Below, one piece after another: positions 25,322 through 34,006 of a stretch of 64,000 nucleotides of DNA. The notes under the pieces are model-generated. The model saw only the letters and a program-made list of their open reading frames with translations, had not been told where the DNA came from and made no database searches. The translations under genes were made by a program, and so were the position numbers. The stretch comes from Hyphomonas sp. GTDB taxonomy: Bacteria; Pseudomonadota; Alphaproteobacteria; Caulobacterales; Hyphomonadaceae. Location of the stretch: the NCBI RefSeq assembly GCF_017792385.1, contig NZ_CP051230.1, positions 3,765,004-3,829,003 on the forward strand. Direction: 5' to 3'. The stretch's first letter is position 1. Every line of letters begins with the position of its first letter.

Positions 25322-27157
25322 ATGGTAAACCGGGCAGAACGCCTGACCGACACGCGCCGCCTGCAACTTGGCAGAATGGCTGTGTGCTGCGTGGCGCTCG
25401 GCCTGTTGCCAGCTTGTGCGTATCTGCGCGGAAACGGAACTGGCGAGTCTGCCACCTCCGGTTCGGCATATATGCCCGTAACCTTCGACGGTGTACCAAA
25501 CTCCCTGGAAGACGGCGCACGCGATGCCGTATCGATCCGGGCGGGTGCCCCCACCAGTCTTCTGGACGTTCGCCGGAGAGCCAATCAGGCCGCAGACACC
25601 CTTCAGGAATACCTCGCATCCGAAGGCTATTTCGCTGCGGTCGTCACGCCTGATCTGGTCGAAGACATGGACATGACGCCCCGGCTGGATGTTGATCCCG
25701 GTGAGCGTTTCACCATCGCATCGGTCACTCTTGCTGGCACCGGCGACCTGCCGGAGGAGGTGCTGACCCGACTTGAGCTTGTCTCAGATGAGCTGGGCAT
25801 CGGCACCTGGGCCGTGACCGAAGACATCGAAAGTCTCGACAAGCGCCTGGTCACCACATTGCGCAAGGCCGGCTATGCCTTTGCCGAAAGCGAAGGGATT
25901 GATGCGCTGGCATCCCGGGCGGATTCGACACTGGAGCTGACCTATTCGCTCTCCCCCGGACCGCGCGTCCGCCTGGGAGACCTGATTGTTCCGGTGGACT
26001 TGAAAACGCGTCCGGGCGCCATCCGCACCCTGCGCAACTGGCAACCCGGAGACTTCTACAAGCCGGACACAATGGAAACACTGCGCACGCGCCTGCGCAG
26101 CACGGACCTGTTCGACGGGATCGGGGTCAAGATTGCTGAAAATCCGGGAACTGACGGGTATCACTCCGTTGAGCTGCAGCTCTCGGAAGGCAAACGCCGG
26201 TCGATCAGCGCAGGTCTCAGCGTGTCCACTTCGGAAGGCGCGGGCGCCACGGCCAGCTGGGAACGCCGCAACCTGACCGGTGTCGGCGACACGCTGGGCG
26301 TGGACGCCCAGATCGCCACCCTGACCAGCGAACTGACACTGAGCTATGAACGCCCGAACATCGGCAGATATGGCCGCGATTTCTCAGCCGAGACCGGCAT
26401 TCGTGCGGAAGAAACGGATGCCTACGACCTGCAGGGCGTCAGTGCCACAGCCAGCCTGTCGCAACCCTTCAATGATCACTTCACATTGTCCGCAGGCGCA
26501 ACAATCGACGCGACGCGGTCAACCGACTATGAATTGCGATCCGCCGGCCAGGATGAATATGTCGAACAGGTCACCTTTTCGTTCCCGTTGGGCGCGACCT
26601 ACGACACGGTGAAACAGCCGCTGGACCCGCAGGCCGGCAATCGTATCGCACTGGGTGTAGAGCCGGGCGTCTCAGTTGGCGACAGCGAGGCGCCCTTCAC
26701 ACGCATTACGACATCGGCATCGACCTACAGAAAGATTACCGACCGGCTTGTGGCGGCTGTCCGCGCCGAGGCCGGCACTTTCCTTGGCGATGATGATGTG
26801 CCGGTGGACCGGAAATTCTACGCCGGAGGCGGCGGCTCTGTCCGTGGCTTCGAATATCAATCCCTGTCTCCCACCGATACCGACGGCAACATCATTGGCG
26901 GCGATGCGATGTTTGCAGCGTCCGCGGAACTCCGGTTCCGGCACTCCGACCGCTGGGGATACGTCGCCTTCGTGGATTCGGGTTACGCCGCTGGCTCGAT
27001 TGATGAGGCCATCAGCGAGATGCGCATGTCTGCTGGCTTCGGCATTCGCTTCTATCCGGGGTTCGGTCCGATCCGGTTCGACATTGCGACGCCGCTGGAC
27101 CGGCAGGAGGGTGAAGATCCGGTTCAGATCTATGTGTCGATCGGGCAGGCATTCTGA
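25322..27157 (+). CDS. tamA: Autotransporter assembly complex protein TamA (Omp85 family)
   Basis: Outer membrane barrel that works with TamB in moving proteins or lipids to the outer membrane. About 611 residues: signal sequence ending LLPACAYL (a possible lipobox), POTRA-like repeats (roughly 60-300) and a C-terminal 16-strand Omp85 barrel. The barrel contains the VRGF motif (GGGGSVRGFEYQSL) and terminal strand PVQIYVSIGQAF. Start at ATG 25322; the open frame extends upstream without recognisable sequence. It overlaps tamB by one base (TGATG), so the two are translationally coupled. Confidence 0.9.
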   Translation: MVNRAERLTDTRRLQLGRMAVCCVALGLLPACAYLRGNGTGESATSGSAYMPVTFDGVPNSLEDGARDAVSIRAGAPTSLLDVRRRANQAADTLQEYLASEGYFAAVVTPDLVEDMDMTPRLDVDPGERFTIASVTLAGTGDLPEEVLTRLELVSDELGIGTWAVTEDIESLDKRLVTTLRKAGYAFAESEGIDALASRADSTLELTYSLSPGPRVRLGDLIVPVDLKTRPGAIRTLRNWQPGDFYKPDTMETLRTRLRSTDLFDGIGVKIAENPGTDGYHSVELQLSEGKRRSISAGLSVSTSEGAGATASWERRNLTGVGDTLGVDAQIATLTSELTLSYERPNIGRYGRDFSAETGIRAEETDAYDLQGVSATASLSQPFNDHFTLSAGATIDATRSTDYELRSAGQDEYVEQVTFSFPLGATYDTVKQPLDPQAGNRIALGVEPGVSVGDSEAPFTRITTSASTYRKITDRLVAAVRAEAGTFLGDDDVPVDRKFYAGGGGSVRGFEYQSLSPTDTDGNIIGGDAMFAASAELRFRHSDRWGYVAFVDSGYAAGSIDEAISEMRMSAGFGIRFYPGFGPIRFDIATPLDRQEGEDPVQIYVSIGQAF

Positions 27158-30100
27158 TGTCAGTCCTCTCGCCGCTCCTTGGAATGGTTCGTCGTCGCCC
27201 CTGGCTGGTGGTGAGCCTGTCGGTCCTGATGGTCGTGCTGGCCTGCCTGGCCGCAGCGCGCCTCTGGATCGGGTCCAGCGGCGGACGCGCCTTCATCGAA
27301 TCGCAGATCGACGGACGCAAGGCGGGAAGCTTCGGACGGATCGACATAGAAGGCTTGTCAGGCGACCCACTTGATCGGTTCGGCGCCGCGCGGATCACCC
27401 TGACAGATGCCGAAGGGGTCTGGCTGTCCATCGAGGATGTTGATCTGGCCTGGTCACCCGCCCGGCTGATGTCGCGAACGGTAAAGCTCGACCTTGTCAG
27501 CGCCGGAAAGGTGGACATCCGCCGGCGCCCCGTCACGGAAACACGCGACAAGCAGACTGATGGCTCTTCCGGCGACTGGGCCGTGTCGCTCGACCAGTTG
27601 AAGATTGACGAATTGCTGTTGCAGGAGGGAGTCGCCGGGCCGCGCGCCGTGTTCACGATAGACGGCCGGTTCCGCCTGCCCAAGGAAAAGACGTTCGACC
27701 TGTCGGTTACCGCCCTGCCTCTTGAGGGCGTAGGCGACCGGATCGACGCAACGCTGAAGCGCGCGGTTTCCGGCGCCTACCGTCTCGATACGGAGATTAA
27801 GGCCCCAGCCGGCGGCACGCTGGCTTCTCTGGCCGGGCTTCCCGAAGGAGAAAGCGCGCAAATCATTGCCCGCGCCAGTGGCACATTGCGGGAGGGCGAC
27901 GGCTTTGCCGAAGTCAGCCTGTCCGGTGAGACCGTGGGCGAAATTACCGGCAAGATCAGCGACAGCGATTTGCGGGCCAGTGCGAATGTCAACGGGAGTC
28001 GATTGCCGCTGCCAGACAATCTGACGAAACTGATTGGCCCTCAAGCCAGCATGACGCTCGACGCAACAATCGGAAAGCGGAACATTCCCTTTGACGTGTC
28101 TGCCGCAGGACAGGCCGGAACCGTCGCCGCCGGCGGCACTTATCGACGCCGTACATCAGACTTTGACGGCCCCGTTTCCCTTGATGTCGCCTTCGACGGC
28201 CTCAAGGAGTTGTCAGACGTCGATGCCCGCATTTCCTTCCAGGGGACAGTGGACGGTCCGATAGGGAGTCCCGTGCTGGCTGGCACTGCCAGCCTGGCCG
28301 CCGCCGCGGACTCCGGACTTCCCTTTGAGCGGCTTGAAGGACCCGTAACCGTCCAGACTGACGGTTCGGATGTAGACCTGACGGCCTCGCTCGCCGCCGC
28401 CGGTCTTCTGAAATCCAACTCGACGGCGCGGCGCATTCTGGGATCCACACCACGCGCGGACATCGCGGCCAGATACAATCGCGACAGCGGCCTGCTCACA
28501 CTGTCCCCGTCAACCGCGCGCCTTGCCCGCGGGGCCATCGCTGCAAACGGAACGGTCGACACACGCGCGCGCACCCTGAATCTGGTCGCACGGCTGGACG
28601 GGGTCTCCGGGTTTGTCGCGTCGGCGCCATCTGTTTCCGCATCCGGAAGTGTTCGCCTGGCGGGGAACTTCTCCGCACCGGGCGCAGTAACCGACCTGAC
28701 GATCCGGAATCTTGAAACCCTGAACACGACCCTGGCCGAATTGCTTGGCAGCGCCCCCCGTCTGAAAGCGACCGCGGAGAAATCAGGCGACGCTTTTCGC
28801 ATCCTTTCCGCCACACTTGAGGGAGAGGTTGTGTCCGCAACCGCGTCCGGACAGTACACACCGAGCGGCCCGGTCGCGATCCGCGGCCGGTTCACTCAGG
28901 CGCGCGAAGTCACATTGTCCGGCACGGAAATCGATCTGTCTGGTGGCAGCTTCGATGTGTCCGGCTCGAACGGCATGCACGAGATCCGCCTGACCTCGGA
29001 TGACGGCAACTTCCAGCGCAGCGGAATAGATATCGATGCCCTGACGACGGATGTATCCCTGTCACGCCGAGAGGATGGGTGGGCCGGGCCAATTGCCGTG
29101 GCAGGACTGATGGACACCCAGCCGGTTCAGATAACCGCCGGCGCTTCCTGGCAATCGGGGATCTTTGCCCTTCGCGATATCCGGTCCGACTACGAGTCCG
29201 CCCAATTGTCCGGCGAACTTTCCTATGGCGGAGACACCGGCCTCGACCTGGATATTGACCTGGCGGGCGACCGCTTCGCTTTCGGGGATCGCCGTATCGG
29301 AGCGTTTGACATACGTCTGGCCGTTGACCGCGCTCCGGACACGGATGTGTCCATCATCGCCTCCGGGCAGGTGGCAGACATATGGCTGTCGCCGTCCCTG
29401 CGGTTTGATTCCGTGGACGGTCAGGTTCGCAATGCGCCGGAAGGCTACAATTTTACCGTACAGTTGAAACGGTCCCATGACACGCGCCCCACCGACCTAA
29501 GCCTGATGGGCGAGGCCAGCTTCTCGGCTGAGTATACGGGCGGCCAAATCGAACTCGACGGGACGCTGCTCGGGGAACAGGTCCGGTCCATCCAGCCGGT
29601 CAACTGGCAACTGGGCGACACGCCCGCCATCGAGGCCCATCTCGCGCTGTTCGGGGGAACCATCCGCGCAGACATATCGGAAGACGACCGCAATCCCCGG
29701 CTGGGGCTCAGCGTGGATGAGGTCGATCTCGCGCCATTGTTTGCGTCGGCCGGACTGGCGACCCGGCAGGTCATGGTCAACGGCCAAGGCGAATTCGATC
29801 TGTTTGGCGCGAACCCGACCGGCCAGTTCGACCTTGTGGTGGCGGGCCCTCTGCCGGGGCTGGAACGGACCCTGGCCGTGGATGTCACCGGGCGGCTGCG
29901 CGATGGCGCGCTGCGGGTCACGGGCGACGGCGACTATGGCGCCCTGCATCTTGACGGCACCGCCGTCCTGCCGGTGAGGGCCCAACCGGATCGCATGGCC
30001 CGGCTCGATCTGGACCAGCCGGTTTCGGGCACTGCCCGCCTCGCCGGAGACCTGTCGGACCTGCGATCACTGGCGCTGGCCTACGGGCACGATCTTGGCG

Positions 30101-31269
30101 GAACAATCGACGCGTCGGCCAGCCTGTCCGGTTCCTTGCGGCAACCGCGTCTGGACGCCAGTGCGGACGTGACGGACGGTATTTACGAATTCGGCGCCAC
30201 GAGTCTCCGCCTTGTCGATCTCGACCTTGCGACCCGATACGCAGATCAGGTCCTCACCGTGAACGGGACGGGGAAAGGCGCGGAAGGCGGCACAGCGCGT
30301 GTTTCCGGCAAGGTGTCAGGCGAATCGACAGACTTGAGAACGGACTTCACCGACCTCCTGGTCTATGATCGCGACGGTGACAGCCTGGTGGCCGGCGGCG
30401 AGGTGACGATCACCGGAACGCCGACCGGACGTGACGTGTCCGGAACGGTGACCGTGCAATCGGCACGCTTCAACCTGGACAATCTGCCTTCCTCACGGGC
30501 CCAGGCCATTGATGTGCACTGGAAGGAAAATGGCGATGAACCCTCCGCTCAAAGTGCCTTGAGACAGTCCCTGACGCTCGACATCAAGATCACGGCCGAC
30601 CGGCGCGTATATGTCGACGGGCGCGGCCTGGAGAGCGAATGGGGAGCAGACCTGAAACTGTCCGGCACGGCCGCCAGCCCCCGCCTGAATGGAACAGCCA
30701 CGATGCGGCGCGGTACGCTGGACCTGGCCGGACGCCCGTTCGTGTTTGATTCGGGAACCATCACCTTTGACGGCCCGATTCAGCGGGCCCGGCTGGATAT
30801 CGAAGCCGACCGCACGGTGAATGGCTTCGAAGCCAAGGTGAACCTGACTGGCTCGCCCACCAATCCGAGCATCGAATTGAGCAGTTCGCCCGATCTGCCG
30901 GAAGACGAGATTCTTTCGCGACTCCTGTTCGGGCGATCCTCGGTTGACCTGTCGGCGCTGGAGGCCGCCCAACTCGCCAATTCCATTGCGCGACTCAGTG
31001 GCAATGGCTCGGGATTCGATCCGACTTCGCAGATTCAGGCGGCTTTGGGGGTCGACCGGCTGTCTTTTGGCACATCCGAAGAAGGAACGGCACAAGTAGG
31101 TGTCGGACAATACATCGCAGAGGATGTATATCTCGAGTTGAACTCCGCAGGAGCTGCAGGAAGCTCCGTTGAAGTTGAGTGGGAACCAAGACCTCAAGTC
31201 TCTGTTACTTCAGAAACTACTACAGATGGCGAGGCAAAGCTCTCCGTAGAGTGGAAGAAGGATTATTAA
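27157..31269 (+). CDS. tamB: Translocation and assembly module TamB (AsmA/DUF490 family)
   Basis: A 1370-residue inner-membrane-anchored periplasmic bridge protein. One N-terminal membrane helix (residues 15-38, WLVVSLSVLMVVLACLAAARL) is followed by a very long beta-taco groove. The C-terminal DUF490 domain shows FDSGTITFDGPIQRARLDIEAD, SSSPDLPEDEILSRLLFGRS and the ending VEWKKDY. It couples to TamA directly upstream. The last 60 or so codons use markedly more A/T-ending codons than the rest of the gene. Confidence 0.92.
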   Translation: MSVLSPLLGMVRRRPWLVVSLSVLMVVLACLAAARLWIGSSGGRAFIESQIDGRKAGSFGRIDIEGLSGDPLDRFGAARITLTDAEGVWLSIEDVDLAWSPARLMSRTVKLDLVSAGKVDIRRRPVTETRDKQTDGSSGDWAVSLDQLKIDELLLQEGVAGPRAVFTIDGRFRLPKEKTFDLSVTALPLEGVGDRIDATLKRAVSGAYRLDTEIKAPAGGTLASLAGLPEGESAQIIARASGTLREGDGFAEVSLSGETVGEITGKISDSDLRASANVNGSRLPLPDNLTKLIGPQASMTLDATIGKRNIPFDVSAAGQAGTVAAGGTYRRRTSDFDGPVSLDVAFDGLKELSDVDARISFQGTVDGPIGSPVLAGTASLAAAADSGLPFERLEGPVTVQTDGSDVDLTASLAAAGLLKSNSTARRILGSTPRADIAARYNRDSGLLTLSPSTARLARGAIAANGTVDTRARTLNLVARLDGVSGFVASAPSVSASGSVRLAGNFSAPGAVTDLTIRNLETLNTTLAELLGSAPRLKATAEKSGDAFRILSATLEGEVVSATASGQYTPSGPVAIRGRFTQAREVTLSGTEIDLSGGSFDVSGSNGMHEIRLTSDDGNFQRSGIDIDALTTDVSLSRREDGWAGPIAVAGLMDTQPVQITAGASWQSGIFALRDIRSDYESAQLSGELSYGGDTGLDLDIDLAGDRFAFGDRRIGAFDIRLAVDRAPDTDVSIIASGQVADIWLSPSLRFDSVDGQVRNAPEGYNFTVQLKRSHDTRPTDLSLMGEASFSAEYTGGQIELDGTLLGEQVRSIQPVNWQLGDTPAIEAHLALFGGTIRADISEDDRNPRLGLSVDEVDLAPLFASAGLATRQVMVNGQGEFDLFGANPTGQFDLVVAGPLPGLERTLAVDVTGRLRDGALRVTGDGDYGALHLDGTAVLPVRAQPDRMARLDLDQPVSGTARLAGDLSDLRSLALAYGHDLGGTIDASASLSGSLRQPRLDASADVTDGIYEFGATSLRLVDLDLATRYADQVLTVNGTGKGAEGGTARVSGKVSGESTDLRTDFTDLLVYDRDGDSLVAGGEVTITGTPTGRDVSGTVTVQSARFNLDNLPSSRAQAIDVHWKENGDEPSAQSALRQSLTLDIKITADRRVYVDGRGLESEWGADLKLSGTAASPRLNGTATMRRGTLDLAGRPFVFDSGTITFDGPIQRARLDIEADRTVNGFEAKVNLTGSPTNPSIELSSSPDLPEDEILSRLLFGRSSVDLSALEAAQLANSIARLSGNGSGFDPTSQIQAALGVDRLSFGTSEEGTAQVGVGQYIAEDVYLELNSAGAAGSSVEVEWEPRPQVSVTSETTTDGEAKLSVEWKKDY

Positions 31270-31514
31270 ATTTCGCTCAGGCGCATCCACCAAAAGTGGG
31301 ATGCCGGTTAAGTTGATCTAAATCAGCCAATTACACAAGACGCTGCTTTTTTTGGGTTTTTTGGCCGAAAAAATTAGTCCAATATCGGAACGGATATCAG
31401 GATGTAATACAGATTCCGCGCTGCATTCCGTTTTCTTGGGTATTGGTGATCTTGCCATAACACCCTTTGCGCGAAAATTGTTTACCTCTGATGGAGATAC
31501 GGAGCGACAGAGAC

Positions 31515-31883
31515 ATGAAGCAATCTACTTCCAGAGCCCCGACCGCGGTCGATCAAATGGTTGGCGAGAAGATCCGAAAACTTCGTCTTGACCGTAATCT
31601 CACGCTTGCCGAACTGGGATCGGAGCTGGGCATCAGCCACCAGCAACTTCAGAAGTACGAGACCGGCACCAACCGCCTGAGCGCCGGCATGCTGGCCAAT
31701 GTCGCGGAGGTATTGCGCGTCTCCATTGCGAGCCTGTTTGAGGACGAAAATGCAAACGATGGCAAGAAGGTAGACCCTTCTGCCAAGGTGCGCGCCGAAT
31801 GCCATTCCTGGATTGACCGGACGCCGTCGAAGGAACGCCTCAGCATGATGGCGCGTGTCCTTCGGGCAATGTCGGCAGACTAG
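31515..31883 (+). CDS. XRE-family helix-turn-helix regulator
   Basis: A 122-residue transcription factor. The N-terminal Cro/CI-type HTH spans about residues 16-70 (IRKLRLDRNLTLAELGSELGISHQQLQKYETG), then RVSIASLFED and a short helical tail. ATG at 31515 is preceded by GGAG 10 bases upstream. It lies 245 bases after tamB in an AT-rich stretch; a perfect hairpin follows its stop. The 3' end overlaps the convergent lysR gene by 4 bases. Targets unknown. Confidence 0.88.
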   Translation: MKQSTSRAPTAVDQMVGEKIRKLRLDRNLTLAELGSELGISHQQLQKYETGTNRLSAGMLANVAEVLRVSIASLFEDENANDGKKVDPSAKVRAECHSWIDRTPSKERLSMMARVLRAMSAD

Positions 31884-32815
31884 GCTCCCGGTCCTTCAGA
31901 ATGCCGTGAGCCGGGCGGCGCTGCCGCCCGTTTGCCGCCGCAGTTTTGCGACCTGTTTGGGATGAATGAAGTCATCCGTAATGACCGCCGCGTTTGCTCG
32001 GTATACGCCATCCAGAACTGGATCGGCGCGACTTCCGACATGTCGAGCGCAACAAGGTCCGGAAAGACGTCCTGCTGATAGGTCGGCAACAAGGCGATTC
32101 CCCCGCCCTGCCGACAAAGCTCGATCATGGCGCTGGCCGAATTGGTGACGAAGGCAAAATCGATCATCTTCTTCAATTCTTCGGCCTTTGGCGCCCAACG
32201 CTCGACCTGCTGGACGTATGATTCGTGCAGGATGCAGCGGTGATGATGGTATTCGAACAGGCTGGACGGCTGACTGTCGCGTGAGTTGAGATACTCCTGC
32301 GAGGCAAAGCCGATATAATGCAGCGTTCCCAGCTTGTGGCTGATGATTTCCGGATCGCGCGGTTCGGAAAACTGGATGGATATGTCCGCCTCGTCGTTCA
32401 ACAGGTCCGGTTCGTGCTCATCGATATGCATACGTATCTGTGCGCTGGGATGAGCTTCCTGGAACTCCTTCAGGCGCGGCGCAATCCAGTAAGGGCCGAC
32501 ACCATCGCCCGTGCCAATCCGGATCCGCCCTTCCAGGCCGCTGCTTTTCCCGATGGCCTGGCTGAGCACTTCATTGGCGGCGTCTTCCATCAACTGGGCA
32601 TAGCGCAACACCACCTTGCCGGTTTCTGTCAGTTCCACCCCGCGCGTCGATCGCGTGAACAATTTGCTGTTCAGGAATTCCTCGAGTTCATCGATCTTGC
32701 GGCTCACCGTCGGAGGCGATTCCTTCAGTCTGGCCGCCGCAGACGTCATGCTGCCGATCTCGGCCACGGCCTTGAAGACACGCAGCTTGTCCCAATCGAT
32801 GCGAAGGTTCGTCAT
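31880..32815 (-). CDS. LysR-family regulator, C-terminus possibly frameshifted
   Basis: A 311-residue regulator with an N-terminal winged HTH (about 7-65, LRVFKAVAEIGSMTSAAARLKESPPTVSRKI) and a substrate-binding domain (GIALLPTYQQD). After FWMAYTEQTRRS the frame turns into an Arg/Pro/Gly-rich tail. The adjacent frame reads TDDFIHPKQVAKLRRQ, which resembles the normal C-terminus of related LysR proteins. A small deletion or frameshift near 31975-32000 is therefore likely, either real or a sequencing error. No obvious target operon is adjacent. Confidence 0.85.
   Translation of the reverse strand: MTNLRIDWDKLRVFKAVAEIGSMTSAAARLKESPPTVSRKIDELEEFLNSKLFTRSTRGVELTETGKVVLRYAQLMEDAANEVLSQAIGKSSGLEGRIRIGTGDGVGPYWIAPRLKEFQEAHPSAQIRMHIDEHEPDLLNDEADISIQFSEPRDPEIISHKLGTLHYIGFASQEYLNSRDSQPSSLFEYHHHRCILHESYVQQVERWAPKAEELKKMIDFAFVTNSASAMIELCRQGGGIALLPTYQQDVFPDLVALDMSEVAPIQFWMAYTEQTRRSLRMTSFIPNRSQNCGGKRAAAPPGSRHSEGPGA
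31912..31933 (+). terminator. Hairpin terminator after the XRE gene
   Basis: A perfect 8-bp stem (CGGGCGGC / GCCGCCCG) with a 3-base loop is followed by TTT. It is 29 bases past the XRE stop and lies inside the 3' end of the opposing lysR frame. Confidence 0.65.
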
Positions 32816-32988
32816 GTTGCATCCAGCTTAGGGCAAGTAACTTCGAGGAATGAGCCCAGCATTCACGCAAAGAACTTGCTTCGCCACAGGCGAATACGGT
32901 GTTTACAAGAAAATACTACCTGACAGGCGGGGTTTTACAATGACACGACACCAGCTGATGCAGGATTTTGCAGCTGATGACTGTCTGA

Positions 32989-33064
32989 TGGTGCCGGCTG
33001 AGGGACTCGAACCCCCGACCCTCTGATTACAAATCAGATGCTCTACCAGCTGAGCTAAGCCGGC
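32989..33064 (-). tRNA. tRNA-Thr (anticodon UGU)
   Basis: A 76-base cloverleaf reads on the minus strand. Acceptor GCCGGCT pairs with AGCCGGC; the D-arm is GCTC-AGCTGGTA-GAGC; the anticodon arm is TCTGA-TTTGTAA-TCAGA giving anticodon TGT. The T-arm loop is TTCGAGT and the 3' ACCA is encoded. No introns or flanking direct repeats that would mark an integrated element are visible. Confidence 0.96.
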
Positions 33065-33308
33065 CACCGCTGGAACCGCTGTCACTACTTCGATCGTGCA
33101 GCCGGCGCAAGTGAAAGCGCCAGTCCGTTATCACGCTTCCTGCAGCAGCGCGCAGAATCCTTCCTAAAACCGCCAGTTTGCCCCAATCGCCCTGCCAGCC
33201 GCACATTTCCGCCCCATTGAACGTCTATCCAGTTTGTCATGAGGCCACACGACAGATGTGGCGTGGATGGGTGTCAGCCGACACAACAAGCCTGAAGGAA
33301 GACTGCAC

Positions 33309-33782
33309 ATGAAACGCGCGCAACTCCTCGCCGGATTCAGCATCGCCGCCATCGCCCTGGCATTTCCCGCCATGTCGGATGCGCCCAAGGCGCCCCCCTC
33401 CGAGCCGGTGCATGTGCCGTACGAAAAGACATGCCAGGACAGGCAGATCACCGTCTATTTCTCGAAATACGAATCGATCCTCTCTTCCTATGCTGTCCGG
33501 TCGCTCAATACCGCCGGGGACGAGTTGGCCGGATGCGCCGTGACCGATATCCAGGCGCGGGTTGTCTCCGCCGATGCGGCCGATAATTCCGAAGCGGCCA
33601 ATTTGTCCGAAGCGCGCGCTGCCGTGGTGCTCGAAGCGCTGAACGCCCGCGGCATCCGTGCCCGTGACATCCACACCGATTTTGTACCGGCCCATCTGGC
33701 GAATCCGTCGGAGGACCTCACCGTCCCCATGGCGCGCCGTGTGGACCTGACCGTCAAGGCGTCGACCAGCTACGGACTGTAG
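33309..33782 (+). CDS. Small OmpA-like exported protein
   Basis: A 157-residue protein with a signal peptide (residues 1-22, LLAGFSIAAIALAFPAMS) and a short OmpA-type fold: ITVYFSKYESILSSYA, then ARVVSADAADN and SEARAAVVLEALNARGI. The usual peptidoglycan-binding signature is degenerate. Two cysteines (in EKTCQD and LAGCAV) could form a disulfide, as in other exported proteins. GGAAG lies 7 bases before the ATG. A strong terminator follows. Confidence 0.72.
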   Translation: MKRAQLLAGFSIAAIALAFPAMSDAPKAPPSEPVHVPYEKTCQDRQITVYFSKYESILSSYAVRSLNTAGDELAGCAVTDIQARVVSADAADNSEAANLSEARAAVVLEALNARGIRARDIHTDFVPAHLANPSEDLTVPMARRVDLTVKASTSYGL

Positions 33783-33837
33783 CCATCAAGCTTCCTCCCA
33801 CAGGCTCCGGACACGTCACCGCATCCCGGAGCTGCCT

Positions 33838-33876
33838 CGCCCCGAATGGATTGCAGCCCGTTCGGGGCGTTCTTTT
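33838..33876 (+). terminator. Rho-independent terminator
   Basis: CGCCCCGAA and TTCGGGGCG form a 9-bp stem followed by TTCTTTT. It separates the small OmpA-like gene from metG. Confidence 0.87.
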
Positions 33877-34006
33877 CCCCGGAAATGCCTGACATTTCAC
33901 AGCCGGGCATTCTTTCCTTTCCTGCGCGCGCCGCTAAAACGTGCTGGGCTGTCGGGCACCCGGCCCGGCTCTGCCTGTAACGCTATTTGGGAAAGACCGC
34001 ATCTCC

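Noticed and set aside
31352..31591. Small open frame between tamB and the XRE gene
   Set aside because: It runs out of frame into the XRE gene, has no ribosome binding site and no conserved composition.
32816..33308. Possible integration site at tRNA-Thr
   Set aside because: No integrase, no partial tRNA copy and no direct repeats are visible on either side.
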